The position numbers and the translations under genes were made by a program. Source: Bacillota bacterium (GTDB lineage: Bacteria > Bacillota > Clostridia > Lachnospirales > Cellulosilyticaceae). From it: 15,186 nt of DNA. The notes below the pieces were generated by a model that did not search any database, was not told where the DNA came from, and worked only from the letters and a program-made list of their open reading frames with translations. Shown piece after piece: positions 1 through 6,765 of the stretch. The DNA lies in contig JAEYNQ010000288.1 of assembly GCA_023412455.1 (NCBI GenBank), forward strand, positions 1 to 15,186, written 5' to 3'. How positions within the stretch are numbered: position 1 is the first letter of the stretch; every line of letters starts with the position of its first letter.

Positions 1-867
1 AAAGGAAATGGAAAGATTAATCATGACGTTTTGGGATATGCTAGAACTTAGGAGGTATTACAATGATCTTTTTAGAGAAGGCCTTCAAGGATTATGGGAC
101 AAGCTACAAGTGCCTGATGAAGTTTACCTAAAAGATCAATTAGAAGCTATTATTTGTAATGCTCCTGTTAGAGAAGAGGGAGTAGAGAAAACAAAGAAGT
201 GGATACTAGAGCATAAGAAAGAAGCAGAAAGATTAACTCAAAAGTGGCTCCAAAAGGGAGAAGTTTATGGGATTAATTTGCTTTCTTTAAGGTTGGCATG
301 TGGGCTGCAAGTTAATGATCAGGAAAGACAGTTGGAACTCGCAGATAGCATACTAATAGCCATGATGAAGAAGAATATGGGGTAAATAGCCAGAATCGAA
401 TAGTACTTGCCCATCCCTGTGATATGGAAACACAGCAGTTAGTAGCATGGCAAAAGCAGTTAAATGATTATGAGATTAAGCAGCCTGTTACGCAGCTTGA
501 ATTAGAGACAGGTGAATTGGAAGAGACTTTATTAGATAAAACAGTGTTAGCCTTTGAAGGTCATAAAAAAGTATATGCAGCTAGCTTTAAAGCACTGATG
601 AAAGACTTAGGATTTGAATTACTTTATGGAGAATATGGCCTATGTATAGGTAGCAGGTTTGTAAGTTATTTAGATTCTATTGAAATCGTAGTGGAACTTG
701 AAGAAGATGTGGACTTCAGTGACTACACCCAGCAGATTAGTTTGGAAGAGTCTAAATTTATCCGTGATAACGAAAGTCTAAGGTTAAGGTCTGTGCCTAA
801 ACGCCTTATTAGCTTATGCCTTTGTCTTCAAAAGGAAATAGAAAAGAAAACAACTGAAGTAGGATAG
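1..867 (+). pseudogene. Decayed DUF4132 protein gene, internally deleted and frameshifted, cut by the left window edge
   Basis: Two open stretches (8-385 and 349-867, in different frames) are pieces of one gene. The first matches residues about 260-385 of the intact paralogue at 913-4296: KEMERL against KEMARM, LQVPDEVYLK against LGVPSEIYIG, and VYGINLLSL against VYSINLLAI. The homology runs off the left edge, so ATG 8 is not the real start. The second stretch is open from 349 and reads DEEEYGVNSQNRIVLAHPCD, then the C-terminal segment with LNDYEIKQPVTQLEL and VPKRLISL. These match residues about 963 to the end of the paralogue. About 575 residues of the middle are therefore missing and the frame changes near 350-360. 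ATG 424 has no good ribosome site, so the C-terminal piece is probably not expressed as a 147-aa protein. The intact neighbour suggests tandem duplication followed by decay. Confidence 0.8.
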
Positions 868-912
868 AATTTGAATTCTAATTAATTAAAAATATACTAT
901 TGGAGAGATTAT

Positions 913-3900
913 ATGAATAAGGAAACTGTATTAGAAATTATTTTACGAGATATTCGTGGGGACGAGGAACAAAAAAAGGCGTTTTATAACTATATAAAAG
1001 GAGAAGATAAGGAAGTTCCTTCAGCACTGGATAAAATTGATTTTGACTATAGCTGGCCTATTAGAGAACTTTGCTTTTTGCATGAAGATAAATTAAGAAG
1101 AGAAGAAAAGAAAGTAGAAGAAATAGAGGAAGACGCACAAGAAGCTGTTAATCGTTTGATTTATGGACTCAGTGAAAAGAACCCTAAAGAAATTATATAC
1201 CTTAGTGCATTTGCCATGAACGCCTATGAGGTATTTAAAAGGGCCCAGGTTAGTAAGACATTTATTATAAAGTATTTTACTTCAAAATTAGGAAGTGCAG
1301 TTAGGCAAAATAAGGGCTTCCAAACAGTTGAAGATATAAATTTGCAGCTAGAAGGGATGAACAAGTTTTACTCAGGCTATATAGGAGAGATTCTAGAACA
1401 AGAGCTTTTTGACCAGGAATGTCATGAAGCTGTTCCGTATATTTTAATGGCAGATGAATTAACTAGAAAGCCTAGTGAGGCCTATGAAGCTCAACTAGGT
1501 GAATGGATGAGCTGTTTATTTGTCTCAGCTTTTGGCAGAGAGAAGGTAAGAGAGGTTTACAACAAGTACGGTGCATCACCTGAAATACAGCAAGTGTTAG
1601 ACAAGGTAGAACAAAGAAAAGTGGCCAACGATAAGACTCTTATTTTCTACTTCTACAATCTTTTTACATACTGGACAAATTACTTAAAGGAAATGGCACG
1701 TATGGCAGTCATTCTTTTAGGGGCACGTTTTTTTACACAACATGGCTACTACCGTAGAGATGAGGAACGCCCTAAAGAATGGGGAGAACTAGGAGTTCCA
1801 TCAGAAATCTATATAGGTTTTGATTGTGTTTGGATAAATACTGGGGATGTAGACAGTAAAAAAGCGGATTATGCGTGTATAGTAGACTGGGTCTGTGAGC
1901 ATAGGTATGAGACTATGGAAATAATAAGAGATGGACTTAAGGAGTACAAAGTCTATAGTATTAATCTTCTAGCTATTATGCTCAATAAAGGCATACTTAC
2001 TGAAGAACAAAAAGACGAATTTTTACCTAAGGCGGAAGTCCTTTTTATAGAGTGTTTAAGGGAGTATTTTAAGAAAAAAGAGATAGAGCTGTCTCCTGAA
2101 ATAGAAAACGCTTTAGGCACCTTATCTCATAGTGACTTTGACACAAGTAAGCGGATAGTTGATTTATCTAGTGCTTGGAGCTTTACTGAGAAGATTTACC
2201 AATGTATGTTAGCAAGCATTGGCTTAGCACCTTATTCAGTAGGTGCTGTCAATATGGCAAGGTTATTTAAGAGGAGTGTATCCATTTATTCATCAGAAAG
2301 CAATAAGCTTGTAGATCGGTTTTTAGCCTATACTTCATTAAAGAAAGAGGAGCTATTAGACTTCTTATATACGAGTGGTTTTTCACTGGAAGTAGTTATT
2401 GAATTGGTTCTTTATCAGGATGGAATGAGTAGGGAACATGGCGAAAGAGGTAAGGAAATTAAGATAAGTCAAGATTTATTACGTAGCTTTTTGATGAAAC
2501 ATCAAGAAGAATTGATGGATGTTATGAAAGCCATGACTTATCCGGATAGGGATATGATTTTGTTATTAAGTATTTTATTTGAAGAAGAGCATGGCTTTGA
2601 TCATGATATTCTTTTGCAGATTTTACAACTAAGAAATAAAGACCTAGTTTTAAAAGCAGAGAAGCTCTTGCTAAATTATGAGGAAGTTCATGTTATCAGG
2701 AAGTTAGAGGAAATAGGCGCGGGCAAAGGAAAAGTAGCAGCAGATGCAGCAAGAAGGATTTTAAGCAGCTGGGATAATGGACGCATGGTAAAAGGACTAG
2801 AGAATATTGGAGATATTCAGCACCTAGAGGCTCTTATAGAAAAGAAATATACAAAGACCAATGAGAGAAATGCACCTTATCAAGATAAGGTAGATTACGG
2901 CAAAGTAAGAGCGAGAGATATGGAGACCTTTGTTTCAGCAAAAACCATGAAATATTTTGTATCGGAATACATACTTCTTAAAGACTTTTACCAGATTAAT
3001 GTTTGTACGAAGATTAGCCAGTTAATAAATCCTTATGATTTGCAGAATTTATTAGGTCAGCTCTATGAAACATGGATAGAGGATGGTGTAGACAGTGCCT
3101 ATAAGACCCTTATGTTCCCTTATGGACTTATGGCTAGTCCTGCCCAACTTACTGCCCTCAGAAAGCAGATCGATGAATGGAGTGAGGATGGTAAATCTGC
3201 CCTTGCAGCTTTTGCGACTAAATGCCTATGCATAAATGGTAGTAAAAGAGCTTTGCTATGGACAGACACTTTATCTAAAAAGCATAAAAATAAGAAGATT
3301 AGAGAAGCAGCCTTAGAAGCTATGGAGGCTCTTTGTCAGCTAAAGGGAGTGACAAGAGAGGCTATACAGGATGAAATTGTACCAGACTTTGACTTTAATC
3401 AGCAGGGAGAACGCTTCTTTCATTATGGCAAGCGACAAATAAAAGCTGTTCTAAATCATGACTTGTCTATTGACTTGTTTGATGAAACAGGAGTAGCTCT
3501 TCGCAATCTGCCAAAGGCTTCTGAGAAGCTAGGAGATGTGGAAGAAGATGTTTTAGCTGCAAAAAATGAGCTCAAGGTAATTAAAAAGGAGCTTCCTGAG
3601 GTCATGGATTTACAAGTACGCCGTCTAGCCAAAGCCTTATTTGCAAGAAGAAGCTGGAACCTTGATAAATGGAAGTCTCTATTTGTTATGAATCCTTTGA
3701 TGAAAACTTTTGCTACAGGACTTATCTGGGAAGAAATAGACAGCAAAGATAGGCTTATTGGCACCTTCCGTTATATGGAAGATGGGTCTTTTAATAATAT
3801 TCAAGAGGAAGAGTATAAGCTTCAAGAGAAGAGCCATATTGTTTTGCTGCATCCAGGAGACTTGTCAAAAGGAAAAGTGGAAAAATGGGAAGTGCAGCTT

Positions 3901-4296
3901 AGTGATTATGAGATAACGCAGCCTATTCCTCAGCTTACATTAGATAGAGGAGAAATTCCAGAAGCCTTACTGAAAAGCGAGGAGTTAGATAGCTATAAGG
4001 ATAAAAGGGTATATGCAGGGGCACTTAAGAGTGTATGTACTGAGCGAGAGTTTAGCTGGTATTTCCGAAGTCCTGGGCAATGTGAAGGTATTTATTTTGA
4101 AGAAGAGCTATCCGATATTAAGCTCATCTTGCATACAGAGCCCTTTGATATAAGTGATTATAAAGCAGTTATCACCCTCACTTCTTTCACCTTCCAAAAA
4201 GAGGGACATGATCTGAAACTAAAAATAGTCCCCAAAGGACTAATCAGTTTAGCAAATGAGATAGGTCAGCAGCTTACACAAAGGTCTGTTGATTAA
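913..4296 (+). CDS. DUF4132 domain-containing protein (MolR-like), 1127 aa
   Basis: A large, soluble, charged protein with no signal peptide or membrane segment. ATG 913 follows GGAGAG (902-907) at good spacing. The C-terminal third carries the DUF4132 pattern: RRSWNLDKW near residue 912, then GLIWEE, FRYMEDGSFN near 951, IVLLHPGD and DYEITQPIPQL near 980. The family is known from E. coli MolR and WGR/DUF4132 proteins, and no biochemical role is firmly established. The middle (about 560-700) is helical and repeat-like, resembling HEAT/ARM stretches (ILQLRNKDLVLKAEKLLL, AADAARRILSSW), so a protein-binding scaffold is possible; that is inference. It lies 45 bp after a decayed copy of the same gene and ends at a strong hairpin. 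Nothing links it to the CRISPR locus downstream. Confidence 0.8.
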   Translation: MNKETVLEIILRDIRGDEEQKKAFYNYIKGEDKEVPSALDKIDFDYSWPIRELCFLHEDKLRREEKKVEEIEEDAQEAVNRLIYGLSEKNPKEIIYLSAFAMNAYEVFKRAQVSKTFIIKYFTSKLGSAVRQNKGFQTVEDINLQLEGMNKFYSGYIGEILEQELFDQECHEAVPYILMADELTRKPSEAYEAQLGEWMSCLFVSAFGREKVREVYNKYGASPEIQQVLDKVEQRKVANDKTLIFYFYNLFTYWTNYLKEMARMAVILLGARFFTQHGYYRRDEERPKEWGELGVPSEIYIGFDCVWINTGDVDSKKADYACIVDWVCEHRYETMEIIRDGLKEYKVYSINLLAIMLNKGILTEEQKDEFLPKAEVLFIECLREYFKKKEIELSPEIENALGTLSHSDFDTSKRIVDLSSAWSFTEKIYQCMLASIGLAPYSVGAVNMARLFKRSVSIYSSESNKLVDRFLAYTSLKKEELLDFLYTSGFSLEVVIELVLYQDGMSREHGERGKEIKISQDLLRSFLMKHQEELMDVMKAMTYPDRDMILLLSILFEEEHGFDHDILLQILQLRNKDLVLKAEKLLLNYEEVHVIRKLEEIGAGKGKVAADAARRILSSWDNGRMVKGLENIGDIQHLEALIEKKYTKTNERNAPYQDKVDYGKVRARDMETFVSAKTMKYFVSEYILLKDFYQINVCTKISQLINPYDLQNLLGQLYETWIEDGVDSAYKTLMFPYGLMASPAQLTALRKQIDEWSEDGKSALAAFATKCLCINGSKRALLWTDTLSKKHKNKKIREAALEAMEALCQLKGVTREAIQDEIVPDFDFNQQGERFFHYGKRQIKAVLNHDLSIDLFDETGVALRNLPKASEKLGDVEEDVLAAKNELKVIKKELPEVMDLQVRRLAKALFARRSWNLDKWKSLFVMNPLMKTFATGLIWEEIDSKDRLIGTFRYMEDGSFNNIQEEEYKLQEKSHIVLLHPGDLSKGKVEKWEVQLSDYEITQPIPQLTLDRGEIPEALLKSEELDSYKDKRVYAGALKSVCTEREFSWYFRSPGQCEGIYFEEELSDIKLILHTEPFDISDYKAVITLTSFTFQKEGHDLKLKIVPKGLISLANEIGQQLTQRSVD

Positions 4297-4304
4297 TAAA
4301 AGAT

Positions 4305-4340
4305 ATAAGAGGAGACATCTGAAAGGGGGTCTCCTCTTAT
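4305..4340. terminator. Convergent hairpin terminator
   Basis: A perfect 12-bp inverted repeat (ATAAGAGGAGAC at 4305-4316 and its complement at 4329-4340) with a 12-nt loop lies between the plus-strand DUF4132 gene and the minus-strand membrane-protein remnant. The T-rich tail is on the minus-strand side (reads ATCTTTTATT after the stem). It therefore best fits termination of the leftward unit, and probably works both ways. Confidence 0.75.
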
Positions 4341-4349
4341 GCTTCTGTG

Positions 4350-4646
4350 CTATTTAGCTGTTGCCTTTTTATGAAGCCTAGTCATTAAATTTAATAGGAA
4401 TAAGAAAATAACAATGATCATACTTGATGCCAGACAACACATTTTTAGCATACCTGAAATGCTTGGAATATGTACTTGCCATGAAGAAAGATGAGGATAA
4501 CTCTTAAGTAATACTATGACGCCTATATTCTCAAGCCAATCAAATAGCATGGCGAGCAAGGGTATTAAAGTCATAATGCTATATTTTGTGGACAGACAAG
4601 TAGGGTCCAGGTGATGAGCAAGCATATAGGTTATTTTCTTCGTTGA
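4350..4646 (-). pseudogene. C-terminal remnant of a small integral membrane protein
   Basis: The open stretch reads leftward and encodes two hydrophobic helices: MTLIPLLAMLFDWLENIGVI and, after a loop with HIPSISG, MLKMCCLASSMIIVIFLFLL. It ends in a basic tail (RLHKKATAK). The segment resembles the C-terminal half of a clostridial membrane-protein family of about 200 aa that carries a FDWLENIG-type motif; this is recalled, not searched. The frame is closed by a TAG at 4647-4649, and no ribosome site precedes ATG 4625, so the N-terminal half has been lost. It directly follows the TetR remnant, suggesting a former regulator plus membrane-protein pair. Confidence 0.55.
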
Positions 4647-4651
4647 CTAAG

Positions 4652-5005
4652 TTAAGAAGTGGCCTTAATTTGATCTAGCATATGCTCTATGGTAAAGGCA
4701 ACAAATTTATCATGATCAAGCCCATGATATTTTGTAAAGGATGAGCCCGTAAAAGTATAGAGATGAAAAAAACTGACAGCTAAGTAGACGGTTGAATAAG
4801 TAAGGTAATGGATATCATCATCACTACGCAAACTTTTATCTGCTATTCCTATTTCATAGGAATGACGCACTTCATCAAAAATAAGCTGGAATAGGGGGTG
4901 GAAAGGACAGTAAGGCAAAGAGAAAAAAGCTATTTTCTTATGATAGAAGGAAAAAATGGATTTGGCAATCTATTCATTATGTTTTCTTTCCCAAAAAGGC
5001 CTCAT
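4652..5005 (-). pseudogene. Decayed TetR-family regulator with most of the HTH deleted
   Basis: In one leftward frame from ATG 5005 the sequence reads MRPFWERKHNE, a TAG stop (4972-4970), then IAKSIFSFYHKKIAFFSLPY and a helical C-terminal domain (FQLIFDEVRHSYEIGIADKS, FVAFTIEHMLDQIKATS). The piece after the stop looks like the end of a TetR HTH (usual form VAKSTFYxYFxxKExLF) followed by a ligand-binding domain. About 30-40 residues of the DNA-binding domain are missing between the two pieces. A TTG at 4918 could open an 88-aa peptide, but it would lack DNA binding. No ribosome site is visible before ATG 5005. TetR membership is inferred from the pattern. Confidence 0.55.
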
Positions 5006-5044
5006 TTTTGTGGTTTAATCACAATACAACTCATATAGCTATAT

Positions 5045-5073
5045 TTGAAATATTACGAATTATATAATAATAT
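5045..5073 (+). promoter_or_regulatory. Sigma-A-type promoter of the 5120 gene
   Basis: TTGAAA (5045-5050) and TAATAT (5068-5073) are separated by 17 bp in a very AT-rich stretch. The start would lie near 5080, giving a leader of about 40 nt before the SD AAAGGAG (5105-5111). Confidence 0.5.
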
Positions 5074-5119
5074 AAAAAGGGTTTTAAGGAAGACGTAGTA
5101 TATTAAAGGAGAAACCTTA

Positions 5120-6388
5120 ATGAAAAAATGGAAAATAGTAAAAAAGATTTCAATAGCAATTATAAGTATTTTTTTAGTATATTGTATAGGTTGTAGTAAA
5201 CTATTTAAAGTAAAAACTATATCACAAATTTATCTTAATGATATCCTATTATTAGAACAATATTTAAATTATGCTTGGGGATATCAAAATAGTGTGCGAT
5301 ATCTTGATCGATATGGTTATGTATATGAATACAGTTTTAGTGATGAGATAAGGGATCCACTTATGGAGTATAAAATCAAATCAGAAGAAGACTATTTAAA
5401 GACTGTTTTAAATGAAAGTTATTATAGTGGTAGACCAATCGGAAAGATTGATGAGAAGAAGCTAAAAAAGATTCTAGAAGAATTGTGTTATGTAAACATG
5501 GGAGCATCTAAGACAGAAAAACATACGAGATATGATGCAGGGCAACATACATTATACCTAGTTGCAAATGATACATTATTAGAGTTACATAGCCATGGAG
5601 ATTATGAGAAAGAGCTTCAAGATAGTGAGGCAAAAAAGACTACAAAGATATGGGATAAGCTGGAGCTAGTACAGTGCGATGAAGAAGAGTGCATAAGTAA
5701 ATTAGAACAAGCAAAAGTGAAAAATGGTTTATCTGATCAAGTTGGTGGAGTAGTAACAATCACAGAAACAAAAAACTTTCAATTTAAAGATGGAGAATTG
5801 ACCTTTAGAGTATTGGGACTTGATAATGAGAAGATACGGCTGGAAGATGTTAGTGTGGAAACAACAGGCAATATGAAGGTAGAGGTAGAAAAAGCGGAAG
5901 ATAATTTATTAACTATGAATATAAGACTTACAGATACGTCACAGGACATAGAAAGCATTACACTCTATAATTTTAAGGTCGCAAGTTATCAATTGGTTCC
6001 CGAGATTGAATATACGTTACTGATTCAGGGAGATGGACTAATAAACTATGGACGAGATAATATAGGAATCCCTGATTTTATCAATTTAAGAGAAGAAGAT
6101 GATTATCTAACGTATGAAGATAGAGATATTTCTATGGATGGTGTTAATGTGGAGGGGTGTAAGCATGGAATGGAAGGACCTGGGCAATTAAATTCTATAA
6201 TCAGACACTATTTCATCCGTGGAGAGGAAGGAGAGCTCTTGATTGCACTTGACCTTATTGAGCAAGCTTACGGTTTAACAGGAGATAAGGTTAAGAAAGA
6301 AGGGGATCATGTTCAACTGATTTTAGGAAATATGTTATCAATCCGTAAAGATAATAGAGCAAGCAGTCCAGGCTTATATGACTACTAA
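5120..6388 (+). CDS. Secreted, probably lipid-anchored protein of unknown function, 422 aa
   Basis: The N-terminus has a basic start (MKKWKIVKK), a hydrophobic core (ISIAIISIFLVY) and a possible lipobox ending at C25 (CIGC). The -3 residue is Cys rather than Leu, so lipidation is plausible but not certain. ATG 5120 follows AAAGGAG with 8-nt spacing. The body has no recognised catalytic motif. Residues about 210-310 are beta-rich (TITETKNFQFKDGELTFRVL and IESITLYNFKVASYQLVPEI), and the last 60 residues (LLIALDLIEQAYGLTGDKVK) recall the stalk or copper-amine-oxidase N-terminal-like domains common in clostridial surface proteins. That resemblance is weak and by eye only. The gene has its own promoter and terminator and looks unrelated to the CRISPR genes. 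No function is assigned. Confidence 0.75.
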   Translation: MKKWKIVKKISIAIISIFLVYCIGCSKLFKVKTISQIYLNDILLLEQYLNYAWGYQNSVRYLDRYGYVYEYSFSDEIRDPLMEYKIKSEEDYLKTVLNESYYSGRPIGKIDEKKLKKILEELCYVNMGASKTEKHTRYDAGQHTLYLVANDTLLELHSHGDYEKELQDSEAKKTTKIWDKLELVQCDEEECISKLEQAKVKNGLSDQVGGVVTITETKNFQFKDGELTFRVLGLDNEKIRLEDVSVETTGNMKVEVEKAEDNLLTMNIRLTDTSQDIESITLYNFKVASYQLVPEIEYTLLIQGDGLINYGRDNIGIPDFINLREEDDYLTYEDRDISMDGVNVEGCKHGMEGPGQLNSIIRHYFIRGEEGELLIALDLIEQAYGLTGDKVKKEGDHVQLILGNMLSIRKDNRASSPGLYDY

Positions 6389-6426
6389 GAAAGATCCGCT
6401 GATTAATTAATTTTTAGGGCAACTTG

Positions 6427-6490
6427 AGAAAAGCATCTAATAAAATAGAGCACATTTAGGTAAGAGCTCTATTTTATTAGATGCTTTTCT
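6427..6490. terminator. 25-bp perfect hairpin terminator
   Basis: Arms 6427-6451 and 6466-6490 are perfectly complementary over 25 bp with a 14-nt loop, and the right arm ends in CTTTTCTTG. It closes the 5120 gene and would insulate the mini-CRISPR promoter ten bases further on. The left arm supplies a T-rich tail in the other direction, so it may act both ways. Confidence 0.8.
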
Positions 6491-6499
6491 TGTAAATGG

Positions 6500-6508
6500 T
6501 GATATAAT
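6500..6508 (+). promoter_or_regulatory. Extended -10 promoter of the mini-CRISPR RNA
   Basis: TGATATAAT is a perfect extended -10 element (TGn plus TATAAT). No -35 box is evident because the hairpin terminator lies there; extended -10 promoters can work without one. Start is predicted near 6515, about 16 nt before the first degenerate repeat. The CRISPR leader promoter has the same TGnTATAAT form (14996-15004). Confidence 0.6.
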
Positions 6509-6530
6509 ATAATTATTAGTATAGAGAAAA

Positions 6531-6560
6531 CTAATAGTATGCCCATAATGGAATGTAAAA
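6531..6560 (+). repeat. Degenerate CRISPR repeat 1 (pseudo-repeat)
   Basis: Aligned without gaps to the array repeat at 15157-15186, 23 of 30 positions agree. The 3' two thirds are nearly intact: CCCATA, then TGGAATGTAAA, with changes only at positions 11, 18 and 30 in that part. The short stem CCA-NNN-TGG is kept. Differences cluster in the first ten bases. Confidence 0.85.
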
Positions 6561-6581
6561 TTAATAATTGAAAAAGCTATT

Positions 6582-6611
6582 TAATGAATAGAACCAAATT
6601 GGAAGAAAGAT
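6582..6611 (+). repeat. Degenerate CRISPR repeat 2 (pseudo-repeat)
   Basis: Aligned without gaps, 20 of 30 positions agree with the array repeat. The core TAGA-CCA-A-TGGAA (6589-6604) is kept, including the CCA/TGG stem, while the handle region (positions 24-28) has diverged. Its 3' end overlaps the left arm of the terminator stem. It is weaker than pseudo-repeat 1, but its start coincides with the base after which the pseudo-spacer stops matching its target. Confidence 0.6.
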
Positions 6612-6651
6612 CAGTAGATAAGTGTGAGAAATCCATTTTTACTGATCTTTT
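6606..6651 (+). terminator. Terminator of the mini-CRISPR RNA
   Basis: AAAGATCAGTA (6606-6616) and its exact complement (6640-6650) form an 11-bp stem with a 23-nt loop. A T-run at 6648-6651 is followed by ATTAT. It separates the small RNA from the cas promoter about 50 bp on. Confidence 0.7.
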
Positions 6652-6661
6652 ATTATGCCCT

Positions 6662-6685
6662 AATTACTTTATCAATGATTAATGG
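6662..6685 (-). promoter_or_regulatory. Predicted Cascade operator: protospacer of the mini-CRISPR guide with CCA PAM
   Basis: Read on the minus strand, CCA (6685-6683) is followed by a protospacer (6682 to 6662). It agrees with the pseudo-spacer at positions 1-5, 7-11, 13-16 and 19-21. Mismatches are at 6, 12, 17 and 18; 6, 12 and 18 are the flipped, unread positions in type I Cascade. The PAM end faces the cas6 -35 box 12 bp away, so bound Cascade would occupy the upstream contact region of RNA polymerase. CCA is the PAM I recall for Clostridioides difficile type I-B, whose repeats end similarly. Confidence 0.7.
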
Positions 6686-6701
6686 ATATATTAATTATTG
6701 A
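6672..6701. repeat. 12-bp inverted repeat over the cas promoter
   Basis: Arms 6672-6683 (TCAATGATTAAT) and 6690-6701 are complementary at 11 of 12 positions around a 6-bp centre. The right arm enters the -35 box. The left arm is the seed region of the predicted Cascade target. The right arm gives a second, plus-strand seed match (12 of the first 14 pseudo-spacer positions), but with ATA instead of CCA next to it. It could also be a protein operator. Confidence 0.6.
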
Positions 6702-6726
6702 CAAGAGAGAATATATCATATAATAT
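6698..6726 (+). promoter_or_regulatory. Promoter of the cas operon
   Basis: The -35 is a perfect TTGACA (6698-6703). The -10 is either TATAAT (6719-6724, 15-bp spacing) or TAATAT (6721-6726, 17-bp spacing). The start should lie near 6731, giving a leader of about 35 nt before ATG 6766. No other promoter of this quality is seen before cas6, so this one probably drives the whole operon. Confidence 0.7.
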
Positions 6727-6765
6727 TCAATATATTAAGAAAATTAAGTAAAGGATAGGTGATGT

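Larger units (their letters stand above)
6515..6652 (+). ncRNA. CreR-like mini-CRISPR guide RNA (two degenerate repeats, 21-nt pseudo-spacer)
   Basis: This is a self-contained RNA gene with an extended -10 promoter, pseudo-repeat 1 (6531-6560), a pseudo-spacer (6561-6581), pseudo-repeat 2 (6582-6611) and a terminator (6606-6651). Cas6 should be able to cut the repeats and yield a short crRNA-like guide with a handle close to ATGTAAAA. The pseudo-spacer matches the DNA just upstream of the cas6 -35 box on the minus strand (17/21, CCA next to it), so the likely job is to bring Cascade to the cas promoter and repress it when guides are not limiting. Such RNAs are known in type I systems as CreA (of CreTA) and CreR; this case fits CreR, because the target is the cas promoter and no toxin RNA gene is visible. 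Sequence parts are seen directly; processing and repression are inferred. Confidence 0.75.

Noticed and set aside
3456..3764. Minus-strand open frame inside the DUF4132 gene
   Set aside because: Ser-rich composition and complete overlap with a well-supported gene mark it as a shadow frame.
4652..4918. An intact 88-aa regulator starting at TTG 4918
   Set aside because: The same frame continues upstream with TetR-like sequence to a stop, so the short form is the leftover of a longer protein without its DNA-binding part.
6511..6519. Self-targeting of the mini-CRISPR promoter by its own guide
   Set aside because: Only positions 2-9 of the pseudo-spacer match the minus strand here, the first seed base mismatches, and no suitable PAM is seen.
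6515..6765. A CreT-type toxin RNA gene, which would make this a CreTA module
   Set aside because: The targeted promoter leads straight into the cas6 leader, and no separate small transcription unit lies between target and cas6. A repressor of cas itself fits better.
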